A stretch of DNA of 64,000 bases, from assembly GCA_030737835.1 (NCBI GenBank), contig CM060857.1, positions 7,625,360-7,689,359 on the forward strand, read 5' to 3'. This stretch comes from Acorus gramineus. Its lineage: Eukaryota > Streptophyta > Magnoliopsida > Acorales > Acoraceae. The position numbers and the translations under genes were made by a program. The stretch's first letter is position 1; each line of letters starts with the position of its first letter. Shown piece by piece: positions 11,801 through 23,523 of this stretch. The notes under the pieces are model-generated. The model did no database searches, had not been told where the DNA came from, and saw nothing but the letters and a program-made list of their open reading frames with translations.

Positions 11801-13686
11801 TGCATCGCAGTTGGGTGTGGGTTGCGTCCTGATGCAGCACGGTAAGGTTGTGGCTTACGCGTCTCGTCAGTTGAAGCCCCATGAGCAGAATTACCCCACC
11901 CACGACCTAAGTTGGCAGCGATCATCTTTGCGCTGAAGATGTGGAGGCATTACCTCTATGGAGAGGAGTTCGAGCTCTTTACCGATCATAAGAGCTTGAC
12001 ATATCTGCAGTCCCAGCCGGAGCTCAACATGCGTCAGAGACGTTGGGTTGAGTTCCTGACGGACTACGATTGTGACATCGCTTACCATCCGGGTAAGGCG
12101 AATGTCGTTGCAGATGCGCTCAGTAGGCAGCCCTTGGGCATGGCCGCCCACATGGCTGTCCGTCGTTGGAGGCTTCTGGAGGAGGCCGCTTGCTGGATTA
12201 GCGTTCGAGAGACTCCTGCTGGTGGCTTTTTGGCCAGGCTAGTGGTGCAGCCAGTCCTTCTCGACGATATCCGCACGGCTCAGGCACAGGATCCGCATTT
12301 TATAGTCCTCTCTGAAGGCGTCGCCCGGGGCGAGCGTCCGGACTACCAGATTCGCGCAAACGGGATCCTGCGATTCAGAGGCCGAGTGTGCATTCCCGAC
12401 GACGCAGAGCTGAAGCGGAAGATTCTGGACGAGGCCCATCGCTCGAGGTACACAGTGCATCCTGGTGGCACGAAGATGTACAGGGGCCTTCGTCGCGGCT
12501 ACTGGTGGCGCGGGATGAAGACGGATATTGCCCGTTTCGTTGCCCGATGCCTAGTATGCCAGCAGGTGAAGTCGGAGCATCAGCGCCCTGCGGGGAAGCT
12601 GCAGTCCATTGAGATCCCTCAGTGGAAGTGGGAGCAGATCACCATGGACTTCGTCTCGGGTTTGCCGAGGTCACGTTCGGGTCGCGATGCCATCTGGGTG
12701 ATCGTCGACCGGCTGACGAAGTCTGCTCATTTCCTCCCCATCCGACTCACCGATTCTCTGGACACCCTGGCGCAGTTATTTGTCTCCGAGATTGTCCGTC
12801 TCCATGGCACTCCAGTCAGCATCATTTCTGATCGAGACGCGCGTTTTACTTCGAGGTTCTGGCGTAGCCTCCAGCACGCCCTTGGTACGAACCTCCATTT
12901 CAGTACAGCGTTTCATCCGCAGACGGACGGCCAGTCGGAGAGGACGATCCAGACTCTTGAGGACATGCTGCGGGCCTGTGTTCTCGATTTTGGGGGCAGT
13001 TGGGAGAGGCACCTTCCGTTGGTGGAGTTTGCCTACAACAACAGCTACCACTCGAGCATCCGGATGGCTCCTTACGAGGCACTTTATGGCCGCAGCTGCA
13101 GGTCCCCCCTGTGTTGGGACGAGGTCGGAGAGCGCCAGTAGAGGGACCAGAGATCGTTCACCAGACCTCAGAGATGGTGAAGACGATTCGCGAGCGTATC
13201 CGAGTCGCTCAGAGTCGTCAGAAGTGCTACGCCGACCGTCGTCGCCGTGAGCTCACCTTCGAGGTTGGTGACCATGTGTTCTTGAAGGTGTCCCCGATGA
13301 AGGGCATCTTCCGATTTGGTGTGCGGGGCAAGCTGAGTCCGCGTTTCATTGGGCCGTTCCTCATCCTCGAGCGAGTTGGAGAGGTGGCCTATCGCATAGC
13401 TCTGCCCCCACAGTTGGCTCAGGCCCATGACGTCTTCCATGTCTCGCAGCTGAGGCGATATGTCCACGATCCTGCTCACGTCATTCCGTTCGAGCCGCTC
13501 GTCTTCGAGCCGGACTTGTCTTTCGTTGAGCAGCCGATTGAGATCCTGGACCGCCGCGAGAAGAGGCTCCGCACCAAGACCGTCCAGCTGGTCAAGGTGC
13601 GATGGCAGCACCGTTCCGGTGCCGAGGCCACTTGGGAGCTCGAGGACGCCATGCGTGACGCGTATCCGCATCTTTTCCCTTCTTAG
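8871..13686 (+). pseudogene. gag-pol: Family A gag-pol coding region (broken)
   Basis: It encodes the capsid and enzyme polyprotein of a chromovirus. In order: gag from ATG 8871, with a conserved capsid region (LKGSAADWW) near 9.4 kb; a CCHC zinc knuckle ([14 protein letters not shown]) at about 9981-10022; a glutamine-rich stretch of CAG/CAA codons at 10060-10180; aspartic protease with [10 protein letters not shown] at about 10350; reverse transcriptase around 10.8-11.5 kb with the FIDD active-site box near 11356; RNase H with TDAS near 11800; integrase around 12.4-13.1 kb with an HHCC zinc region, a D(D)E core and [12 protein letters not shown]; and a C-terminal chromodomain-like region near 13.5-13.68 kb. 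Fossil copy, about two breaks. The high GC of this region contrasts with the AT-rich surroundings and is typical of the element. Confidence 0.9.
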
Positions 13687-13721
13687 ATGTTCTTGTATTT
13701 ATTTTGAGGACAATATTTCCT

Positions 13722-13733
13722 AAGGGGGGAGAA
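13722..13733 (+). other. Polypurine tract of the family A element
   Basis: AAGGGGGGAGAA lies directly before the 3' LTR start TGTTATATATG at 13734. This is the expected position and composition for the plus-strand primer of an LTR retrotransposon. Confidence 0.85.
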
Positions 13734-14932
13734 TGTTATATATGTGTCACTTTTTGCCTGCTGGTAACCATTGGAGCATTTTGGCAGTTTTTGAGTTTTT
13801 TTTCATTTTTTTATCGGAACCGCAAAATTTTGGACTGTTAGCTATCGTCCTGTGTTTGAGGACTCCGATTGAAAATCTAACTGCATATTATGTGTCCTGG
13901 TGCCATTTTAAGCCACTCATGAAAATTTCATCGAATTCCGGTACGTTTCTGAAATTTCACAGTTCCGGGGCGTATCCGGGTTTTTACCGAGCGAGAAGTC
14001 ATTGGGAGAGTTGACTCGGTCAAAGTGGGCCCATGACTTGGTCAACCCTTTTTTTTTTTTGTGTGGTTGGGTTGACCCAAGTCAAACCCACTTACAACCC
14101 CCCCTAACCTCTCTTAGCCCTAATTAAGTTTGGTTAACCCTAATTAAGTTGGTTTGACTATTTAAGTGAGCTAAAAAGGTTGCACTACACTATTCATCAT
14201 CTTCCCAAATGCATTTTCTCTCTCCCCCTCTCTTTTTTTCTTAGATTTGAGCCCCTTGGAGTGCTTGAACCTTAAAACCCAAAACATAGAAAGGATAGAT
14301 CCGGTCCCGATCTACACCCCGGTGTTTTCGGATTCGAATTCCGGCGTGTCTTGCCCTTTCTCCCGCCCTCTCTTCTCCTCAGATCTGAGCCCTTTCGGAG
14401 GTGGGAAGAGGTCTTGGTGGTAGAGACCCTTGGAGAGGCGTTTCGGTGCGCGGAGAGCAACCGAACTTCCCTTCCTTCCCTTGGTAAGCTCTTTTTCCTT
14501 CTTTTTTGGCTTAGATGCTTGTTAGGAGGGTGGTTTTGAGGTTGGGTGGTGGTCGGCGGCTGTGGGTGGCTGTTGGTGGTGGTTGGGAGGCGGTCGGAGG
14601 CCATTGGTGGCCGGTGGTTGGTGGTAGAGGTGCTCGGACAGGTTGGTGGTCTGTCCCGGGCAGGATGGCAGCAGGCGCAGCAGAGAGCGCATCAGGTGGC
14701 TGGGCGCGCGCGCGCGTGCGGGCGTGCTCTCGGGTGGAGCTGGAGGGCGTGCTGGGCGCGTGTGCTGGGCGCTGGGCGCGGGTGTGCTGGGCGCTGGTCG
14801 TGGGGCGATGGGGCGCTGCGTGCAGGGCGTCGTGCGGGGTGCGCGCGGAGCGCTGCGTGCAGGGCGTCGTGCGGGGTGCGCGCGGAGCGCTGCCCAGGGG
14901 TGCTGTGCGCGCGCAGCGAGTCGATGGAGCAC
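13734..14932 (+). repeat. Family A 3' LTR, incomplete
   Basis: It aligns with the 5' LTR from its first base (TGTTATATATGTGTCAC) through the CT-rich leader, the donor-like CTTGGTAAGC and into the CpG-dense block. The right limit is approximate because family A and family B LTRs are both GC-rich and similar in composition there. Open frames at 14511-15368 are low-complexity products of this block. Confidence 0.8.
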
Positions 14933-15524
14933 TGGCCCCCAGCCCCGCGCCCTGGCGCTTGCCCAGGCACACTACCCCGCGCGCGCGCACGCTTGCGCGG
15001 GCCCTCCTGCACTCGTGCGCACTCCCGCACGCACCCCCGCTCGGGCCAGCGCCCGCGCCCACGCGCCCGCGCGCCCGCCTGCTCCTGCTAGCGCCCGTCT
15101 GCGCACGCCCAGCCTTCCTTTACCCCTTTTTAACCCTCCCCAACCCCTCACACACACTCTAACTCATATGCATAGCATGCATGAACACCCTAACCATCCC
15201 AACAACCCTAAAAATCAAAAAGAAGGGGAAGAGGACTTACCAAAAGAGGGAAAGGGAAAGGGGGAGATGCGGGGCTCTCGACGCGCCCACGACCACCTCA
15301 ACCACCACCACCACCTCTTCAGCCTCTCCTCAGCCTCCTTCTTGGCTGGGGGGGGGGGAGGATTATGAAAAGGGAGCTTGAGAGAGGAGGATCAACAACA
15401 ACACATGAACAAACCCTTCTCTTCTTCCTTCACCTTCTCCTTCTCTTCTCTTTGGGGAATAAACACAAACACTTGGGGGGCTTTGAAAGAGAGAAAGAGA
15501 GACAAGAAGTTGACGTGAGAGTGG

Positions 15525-15568
<44 letters not shown>

Positions 15569-16061
15569 ATTTTGGGCAACTAAATATCTAAAGAGGGATG
15601 GAAATGATCATTTCTTCCCTGACTTAGAAATTCTGCGCATGCTTCACTAGAACAACCATAACTTCCTCAATATAGCTCCGAATTGCACATCAAGTTCCGT
15701 TGGAAAGCTAAGATGATTATCTACAACTTTCATGTTTATGCCAAGATCAAATAATCTCTCCAGCTATTCCGAAATTAGAGCTAAACATAGAACAGGGCTG
15801 CTGCCAGAATTTTCATCCCCGGGGTATACTTTGTAAAATATCCATAACTTTTACTACAGGAATCCAGTTGATCTAATTCCACTTTTGTATGAAAGCTAAC
15901 TCAAAACTGGACATCTCATAATAAAATCATATTTAAACCTCTTCATCTTGGATTTTAACAAAATCAAATCCAAATACCAAATTGGAAATACATAACTTCA
16001 AGGAAAAAAATTATGTAGCCAAATTTTCAATCAGAGTGCTCCAAATGACACAGGCACAACA
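14933..16061 (-). repeat. B2 left LTR, inner part
   Basis: It aligns with about 21390-22484 of the right B2 LTR. It contains part of the CpG-dense block, the reverse of a GGTAAGTCC donor-like site (near 15236), a simple GA tract (about 15528-15565) and the AT-rich 5' part of the LTR, and it ends CAGGCACAACA at 16061, next to the reversed polypurine tract. Confidence 0.75.
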
Positions 16062-18797
16062 TTCTTCCCCCCTTAGAAAATTTAGTCCTCGAAATTTAAG
16101 GAAACCCAAAGGGAAGACCGAATATAGCAAGTATCTCACATAGACCTTTTGCTCCCAAGTGGTCTTTGCACCGGACTGGCGCTACCAACACACTATAATC
16201 AAAGGAACGGTCTTAGCGTGGAGCCTCTTCTCATGATTGTCCTTGACCTCGATCCACGGCTCCACGAACGACAAATCCAGCTCAAGGAAGAGACGGTCGA
16301 ACTGAATGACTGAGCAGGATCGTGGACATAACACATCGCTCATGAGACAAGGACGACGTCGTGGGCATGAGCCAGCTGTGAGGGGGGGGGGGCTATATGA
16401 TAAGCCACCTCCCCAATCCACTCAATGACGAAAAACCGTCCCATTGAAGAGCCGACTCAGCTTTCCCGGAATGTCAAAACAAAGGATGCCCTTAAACTGA
16501 GACACCTTCATGAATACATGATCACCAAACCCGAAGGTAAGCTCCTGGTGACGATGACCTGGGTAGCCCTTCTGGGAGGTGCAGATGCACACACGAACCA
16601 ACCTGGCCACCGCAAGGTCAAACAACTAACTTATGGCCTCTCCAACTGGCGCTCCTCAACCGTCCCAACACAAGGGAGGTATAAAACTGCGCCTATAGAG
16701 TGCCTTTCACAGATCCATCTGGATGCTCGAATGGCAGTCGTCTTGCAGGCATACCCCAACAAATGGGTGGTGCCTCACTCAACTACCCTCATCATCGAGC
16801 ACGCAGGCACTTAGCATGTCCTCCAAGGTCTGAATCGTCCTCTTTGCCCGGCTGTCCATCGGCGATGAAACGCTATACTTAAATGGAGGCTCGCGCCAAA
16901 GCCTGCCAAGGCTGCGCCACAACCTCAAAGTAACCCTCGCGTCTCAACCTGAAATAGCGCCGACTGGAGTGCCATGAAGATGAACAATCGCGAAAATGAA
17001 AACCCACGTCAAGGCGTCCAGAGACTCAATCAGTCGGATTAGGGAGGGAAGCGCGGACTTAGTCAGTCGGTCAATGATCACCTAGACGGCGTCGTGACCC
17101 GAACGTGACATTAGCGAGTCCGCAACAATCCCTGATAACCCACTCCCACGTCCGCTGAGGAATCTCCATGGACTGACGCTTTCCAACGCGATGATGATTC
17201 TCGAACTTTGCCTGAGGGCATGCCAACCTGGGGAAACAAGGTCACCCACATCACCTTTTCATCACACCACAGCAATCTCAATGAAGACTACCCCAAAGTA
17301 GTCCACGAAAGCCCAATAAACTTTTGAGATCCACGAAGGCATCCGGCGCATTCGTCAACCCCGACAGCAGTACTTAAAACTCGTAGTGCCTGAACGGTCA
17401 CGAAAGGCCATCTACGGGATGTCCAACTCCCGGATCTCCAACTTATGGTACCCTTGTGCGAAGATCGATCTAACAGCAGACACTCGCTCCCAGAGCTGGT
17501 CAAACAGATCATCGATTTGCGGCAAAGGTAATTGATCTTCAACCTCCACGGGGAGATCAAAACAACACCTTGAACAATTAAGTCCAAATTCTGCTCCTCG
17601 AGCATGGCTGGCGCTCATGATGACACTTACACACTTGGTAAGCCACTCAACCGCGCTTAATCCACAAGACACGCAATAAGGGGTCGTCGAACCTCGATAA
17701 TGTCTATGCGACGTCATCTATCTGATAAGGCGGTTGAGTCCCATCACGAACGCTAGCATCGCGTCTCCTTATTTGCGACCAATGTGGGGGCAAAACGCGA
17801 CAGTATCGCGAACTATGCTTCACATGCCGCCACCGACAGGTCGCCCTCCCATAACCATTGGAACTCCAGCATCCTGCACTCCATGGGCAAATTCATCACG
17901 GGGAGTCCACGCTCTCGACATCATCCAGTAGCACTCTCCCGGTGTGGCCTCTACCTGGTAGCCTCCCAAGCCTACTATCTCTGCCATATGGGCGCACCAA
18001 CAAGCATAGTATCTGGGAGCACCTCACAGGGCTCTAGCCTCAACCGAGCTGCTACAACGCACAATGATATATCGAAGCGACTTCAGATGCCACTATGGAA
18101 CCCAGTCCACAAGCAATCGCCCACCAAGCTGCAATAGGATGCACCCAATCCCGATCGTATGCATCACCACTCGCTACAGCACCTTCCAAGTGAGAGGAAA
18201 AATTCATCATCTTATAGATGCTTCAAAGGTATTCCTTGACTGGGAAAAGAACCTTGGCAGGGCACCATGAGGTCCCGATATAGGATATCCCGACAACCAA
18301 ACAAGGAACACGGAGTACCCTAGCCCGGGTCTCAATGCTGACCCTGCAAGGCCCCTTATCCTGAGTAGGAAGGCTGGAAGAAGACATCACCCCTTAATGA
18401 GCAATACTCCACATCCTCAACACTTGAAACTGGCGCCGCACGCGAACTCCATGGTTACCAGCAATACCGAAGCATGGGAAAGAAGCTCCATTATCAGGAC
18501 GCAATCTATACCTTAGAAATTTCGATCAATTCATCACTATCATACTACTGGGCTGGAATCTCCTACCCAAGCCTTAATCCCACAACAAGGGATCCAACAA
18601 CTGACCCTAACCAATCGACCCAGTCGACAACTTAAGGGTGGGTCCAGGGGGTCATGTCCACGTCAACGGATGCGAGGAGACATGTCAGCAACCTAAGATA
18701 ACTTCTAAAACAAGAGTACTCGGATGACAATCCTACGACTCATCATCTATACGACTAGACTTAGGCTCCGACAAGACCAGGCTATGATACCAACTTT
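16062..18797 (-). pseudogene. Internal region of the B2 element, pol remnants
   Basis: Minus-strand fragments recall a chromovirus pol: LDLSFVEPWIEV near 16.27 kb (chromodomain end), ELTFGFGDHVFMKVS near 16.5 kb (integrase C-terminus), integrase-like sequence near 16.6-17.2 kb, and [13 protein letters not shown] near 17.5 kb (reverse transcriptase). No gag is recognisable. About 18244-18360 resembles part of a family A LTR, and 17880-18050 weakly resembles a family C LTR, so the region may be a mosaic. It is a badly decayed fossil with many breaks. Confidence 0.65.
18775..18792 (-). other. Primer-binding site of the B2 element
   Basis: On the minus strand it reads TGGTATCATAGCCTGGTC, five bases after the LTR end, as in the family A element. 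It differs from the initiator tRNA-Met complement by one base in the first twelve. Confidence 0.8.
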
Positions 18798-21700
18798 TGT
18801 CAGGCCCCTGGGCGGCCGTCCCCGAGACGTGGCAATAATATAATATCAGCTATCAATACCTGAGGTCAATAAAGACTCCAACAACAATACACAAGGTGGC
18901 AAAGCAAGATAATGATAACTGACTGAAAAGCGAAGCATAATATATAAACAATGTCTGTAAATCAAAAACATTATTACAGACTCGAATACACAATCACTGT
19001 CCTGTGAGAGCCAAGTCCAGACCAAAGAAAATACAACCTGTGCCACATGCACGATTTACAAAACATAAAATGACTCTAGGAATGCTGACAGCCTCGCACT
19101 CGCCACCCGCCGGAAGAACGCTCCACGCCCATAAGACCACGCCACAGGAAAGCTCCAACTCCACGCCCAACACTGCCCCTGAAAAGAAACAGTGTGCGAG
19201 GGGTGAGCTACAAGCTCAGTGAGTGGCTGGAAACCAATCACCATACTACAGTTCAATACATAATCAATTCCCTTTTTCAAGGAAAAACATGGGTAGAAAC
19301 CCAATGGATAACGGGGTCACGCGGCGGCGCGACCAACATCACCCTCACCCTCACTCCCGGAGGGAGACTCTTGGGACTTTTGGGGAGAGACCATACCGTC
19401 GGTCGAAGAGACCCGGAATTACTGGTCTACACAACACTACTGGATCATCTACATCTGGATAATTTCTCAAACGATGCCTTTAAACATCGATACAAGACCG
19501 GACCCAACAACTATGGGAACGGTCGAACAACGAATGGGTCACGCGGCGATATTCTTCACCTCATCCTCACCCTCACCCTTTAGGGGTGGCATAGGACTTT
19601 TGGAAGAGATTTAGACTGCTCTACACCCTTGGTCCACCGATAGCCTCTCCCTCCTGTAGCCTCTACCTGGTATACTCCCACGATCAGTACCCTACGAACT
19701 CATCGGTGGCACCTACAGATGGGAGCCCTCTGTCAGGACAGCTTTCCAACACCGGGGAGTCTCTACTCGGATCCAACGAAGGGGAGAACGATTCCCACGC
19801 TCGCAACATCATTCGTTAACCCTCTCCCGGGTAGTATCTACCTAGTATACTCCCACGATCAGTACGCTTCCGAATGCATCGGTGGTACCTACGGATGGGA
19901 GCCCTCTGTCAGGACAGCTACAACCCGATCTCCTCAACTCACCGCTCTACACCCTTGGTCCACCAGTAGCCCTTTCCCACGTAGCCTCTACCTGGTATAC
20001 TCACACGATCAGTACTCTTCCGAATGCATCGGTGGTACCTACGGATGGGAGCCCTCTGTCAGGACAGCTAAACCCGAGAAGTTCTTACATCGGATCCAAC
20101 GAAGGGGAGAACGATCCCATGTTCGCAAAGCGAACCCAATGGAAAACAACTACTCTCGATACTCACTTATCGAGATATCAAAACACAGGCATAACAACAA
20201 TCTATGCAACACACTCATATTAACCTTAAAATAATTAAAGTCCCTAAACGGGAGTAACTGTACAAGCTAGTGGGTCGTAACATCGCCGACCCACCTCACC
20301 CTCACCCTCACCCTTTAAGGGGTGACATGGGCCTTTTGGGACAGACTAGACTGCTCTCCACCCTTGGTCCACCAGTAGCCTCTCCCTCACTCCATAGCCT
20401 CTACCTGGTATACTCCCACGATCAGCACCCTCCGACGCATCGGAGGTACCTACAGATGGGAGCCCTCTGTCAGGACAGCTTTCCAACGCCGGGGAGTCCC
20501 TACTCGGATCCAACGAAGGGGAGAAAACAGCCTACCCACACGGATATGATCCTCTTGGATCCGTCGACAACGATTTGTAACACTACTAATGTCATGAATT
20601 CTCAAGAATTCCTCCAGGGCGCATAACTAAGATGCGGGGAAACATATATTATAACAACAAGGTTATAATATTCTCTAAGGCATGCTTATACCAATATAAT
20701 CTCATTTGATTTAAATAAATTAAACTAAATGGAAAACATGCAAAGATCAAGGCTTTTCAAGCATGGGACATGGTGTCTAGGCATGTATGGGCCTCTATGC
20801 ATGAATCATGGGTGTATATCCCTAGCATATAATGTCTAACAAGGCATGGTTATATCATAGCAAACATGCATTAACATGGATATCTACATATTAGCTAGGG
20901 GGCCCCATCGATGCGCGTCTACGCACGTCGAACACATCCCTAGAGAGGGGGGGGGGATTGGAATCGAACCACTCACCATACGACCCGGGACCTCGCGCAT
21001 CCCTTCCGACGAGATCTGCAAGGTAGGGGCATCCAATTTGGTGAGTAACAACACAATTTACACATAGAAATCATTAGAAATACCAAATACTCGGACAAGC
21101 ATGCATACAGACTCGCACGCATGCGAGCACGCACGTACGCACGCGAGTCCGAGTGCACCGACACCTACCTGAACCCCTTGGCAGCCACACGCATGGCCCC
21201 TCGCACGCGCACGCACGCATACGCACGCACGCACGAGCCCCAGCACCCTTGGCGCACAGCCGTGTGCCTGCTCGCGCGCCCAGACGCTCTGCCGCGCGCG
21301 CGCGCACTGCAAGTCTAGCCCGCGCGCCCGTGCAGAACCCCGCACATGCCCCAGCACGCGCACGCACACGCGCACGCACGCGTACGCGCACTGGCCCCCA
21401 GCCCCGCGCCCAGGCGCACTGCCCCTCGCGCGCGCACGCTCGCGCGCACCCCCGCTCGCGCCAGCGCCCGCGCACACCCGCCCGCGCGCTTCTACGCGCC
21501 CGCCTGCGCCTGCCAGCGCCGGCTTGCGCGCGCGCCTGCGCGCGCCCACCCTTCCTTTACCACTTTTTAACTCTCCCCAACCCCTCACACACTCTCTAAC
21601 TCATATGCATAGCATGCATGAACACCCTAACCATCCCAACAACCCTAAAAATCAGAAAGAAGGGGAAGAGGACTTACCAAAAGAGGGAAAGGGAAAGGGG

Positions 21701-22484
21701 GAGATCGCGCGCCCACGACCACCTCAACCACCACCACCACCTCTTCAGCCTCTCCTCAGCCTCCTTCTTGGCTGAAAATTAGGGGGGGGGGGAAGGATCA
21801 TGAAAAGGGAGCTTGAGAGAGGAGGATCAACAACAACACATGAACAAACCCTTCCCTTCTTCCTTCACCTTCTCCTTCTCTTCTCTTTGGGAATAAACAC
21901 AAACACTTGGGGGGCTTTGAAAGAGAGAAGGAGAGACAAGAAATTGACGTGAAGATGGGAGGGAGAGAGAGAGAGAGAGAAGAAGATATTTTGGGGCAAC
22001 TAAATATCTAAAGAGGGATGGAAATGACCATTTCATCCCTGACTTAGAAATTCTGCGCATGCTTCACTAGAACAGCCATAACGTCCTCGATATAGCTCCG
22101 AATTGCACAATTCCAATTCCGTTGGAAAGCAAGAAGATTATCTACAACTTTCATGTTTATGCCAAGATCAAATAATCTCTCCAGCTATTCCGAAATTAGA
22201 GCTAAACATAGAACAGGGCTGCTGCCAGAATTTTTTCATCCCCGGGGTATACTTGGTAAAATACCCATAACTTTTACTACAGGAATCCAGTTGATCTAAT
22301 TCCACTTTTGTACGAAAGCTAACTCAAAACTGGACATCTCATAATAAAATCATATTTAAACCTCTTCATCTTGGATTTTAACAAAATCAAATCCAAATAG
22401 AAATTGGAAATACATAACTTCTAGGAAAAATAATTATGTAGCCAAATTTTTAATCAGAGTGCTCCAAATGACACACACACAACA
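18798..22484 (-). repeat. B2 right LTR (5' LTR of the element)
   Basis: 3687 bp, running TGTCAGGCCCCTGGGCGGCC to CACACAACA. It contains the hairpin module near 18950-18985, three or more long tandem repeat units between about 19620 and 20530, GGGTGA arrays (as CCCTCACCC at about 19340, 19565 and 20295), an acceptor-like site (reversed AGATCTGCAAGG near 21010), a CpG-dense block (about 21110-21560) and a donor-like site near 21672. The last ~700 bp is AT-rich. Confidence 0.85.
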
Positions 22485-22740
22485 CATATGCATACCAGTA
22501 ATCATGTCCATATATTCTCTTTGGTTTCCTCTGGCACAAACAACCAACTTTTATATGTAATGGGGACCATGCTCCGAACCAATACACCCAGAAAGCTAGA
22601 CATTTCTTTGTATACATCTCCATGAGGTACACCCTTATCATTGTATGCTACAGCCCTTTTTTCATCTTCACTCCTCTTTACAACTTTTGGGAGGGTTGTT
22701 GGACCTCTCACCTTTTTCTTAGAAGTGCCCATGAGATTTA
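22485..22740 (-). pseudogene. CACTA second gene (Transposase_24-like), N-terminal block
   Basis: The minus-strand frame begins near 22732 (MGTSKKKVRGPTTLPKVVKR) and continues through SSFLGVLVRSMVPITYKSW and FVPEETKENIW. This matches the opening conserved block of Transposase_24 proteins of plant CACTA elements. Downstream exons lie at 1048-2530, beyond the LTR cluster, whose right end abuts this block. About 60 residues expected between the two are not seen; they may be lost or lie in the rearranged junction. No upstream promoter was identified. Confidence 0.78.
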
Positions 22741-23523
22741 GTATTTGAAATCAAATGATGTACAAATGTTACAATATAATAAACATGAGAATACCAAAAG
22801 AATATATTTATATTGATCTAAAAATATGAGACACATCATAATCATACAATAACATAAATCAATATCATTTCACCTAATTTTATAATTAATTGGCAAAAAA
22901 TATAATGCTTACCCAAGTCTGATTAATTAGATTCATTATCGATCCAAGTTCCCTCACAATCAACTCGCATATAAGATGATGATGAATCATCAATTAATGG
23001 GTCGATCGTGTCAACATCGGGCAATCCTTTAGTGAAGGCATGATCGCCCATTACACCATCACAAACATCACGATCGTCATCCATGTCTCCATTGTCTTTT
23101 TGAGGAGTTGAGGTCCATTTACAATCCACTTCAAGGTATTCGAGATGGTCTTATTTGATTCCTTCAATTCATCTGCAACCTGTGCATATATGTCAGGCAT
23201 ACTAATTAACTTATTATATTTAAATTGTATATCTTACCAAATTATATAATAATTTACCTTTTCACGTAGCTAATAAACAAAGGTGCGACTATGTTCATCT
23301 TGTAGCCATTTTTGTCTTTTAGATTGTCGAGGATTTTGTCGCCTCAGCCAATTCATATGTTTGTTGTTGAGTTATGAATAAAGATAATATTGTGAGATAT
23401 AACATCAATCACTATACAATATATTTGATTTAAAAAATTATAAGTCATGAAAACTCCTTACTCAATGTATGGTTGGACCTCATCAATGTTTTGGGTAACA
23501 TAATGGTGTGCTTGCAACCATTC
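22741..23523 (-). pseudogene. CACTA TNP2 transposase, C-terminal region
   Basis: The minus strand reads WLQAHHYVTQNIDEVQPYIE just left of the family D solo LTR, then MNWLRRQNPRQSKRQKWL and EHSRTFVYWLREKVN near 23240-23350, then ELKESNKTISNTLKW near 23130-23170. These follow the order of the DUF4218/C-terminal region of TNP2-type transposases. Stops and intron-like AT-rich gaps separate the blocks. From 22741 to 22900 I see only AT-rich spacer. Confidence 0.65.

Larger units (their letters stand above)
5671..14932 (+). mobile_element. Family A chromovirus (Tekay/Del type), nearly full parts set, broken
   Basis: Ty3/gypsy LTR retrotransposon inserted in the left LTR of the B2 element. Parts: 5' LTR 5671-8750; primer-binding site 8756-8771; gag-pol coding region 8871-13686; polypurine tract about 13722-13733; 3' LTR from 13734 to about 14932, incomplete compared with the 5' LTR. 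The C-terminal chromodomain and long LTRs place it with the chromoviruses, most likely the Tekay/Del clade. The coding region has about two breaks. By eye the first ~285 bp of the two LTRs differ at roughly ten positions, so it is a fairly young insertion, probably in the low millions of years under usual plant rates. The left flanking target is CTACA. Confidence 0.88.
4527..22484 (-). mobile_element. Family B2 Ty3/gypsy element, minus orientation, broken
   Basis: Parts in plus-strand order: left LTR (the element's 3' LTR) 4527-5670 and about 14933-16061, separated by the inserted family A element; polypurine tract (reversed, TTCTTCCCCCC) at 16062-16072; internal region 16062-18797; primer-binding site 18775-18792, the reverse of TGGTATCATAGCCTGG, matching the initiator tRNA-Met 3' end with one difference; right LTR (5' LTR) 18798-22484, 3687 bp. 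LTR ends are TG/CA. The internal region is about 2.7 kb, short for this group, and only remnants of RT, integrase and chromodomain are visible. It is heavily broken, with many breaks. Its outer flanks (GATCT left, CATAT right) do not form a duplication. Confidence 0.8.
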
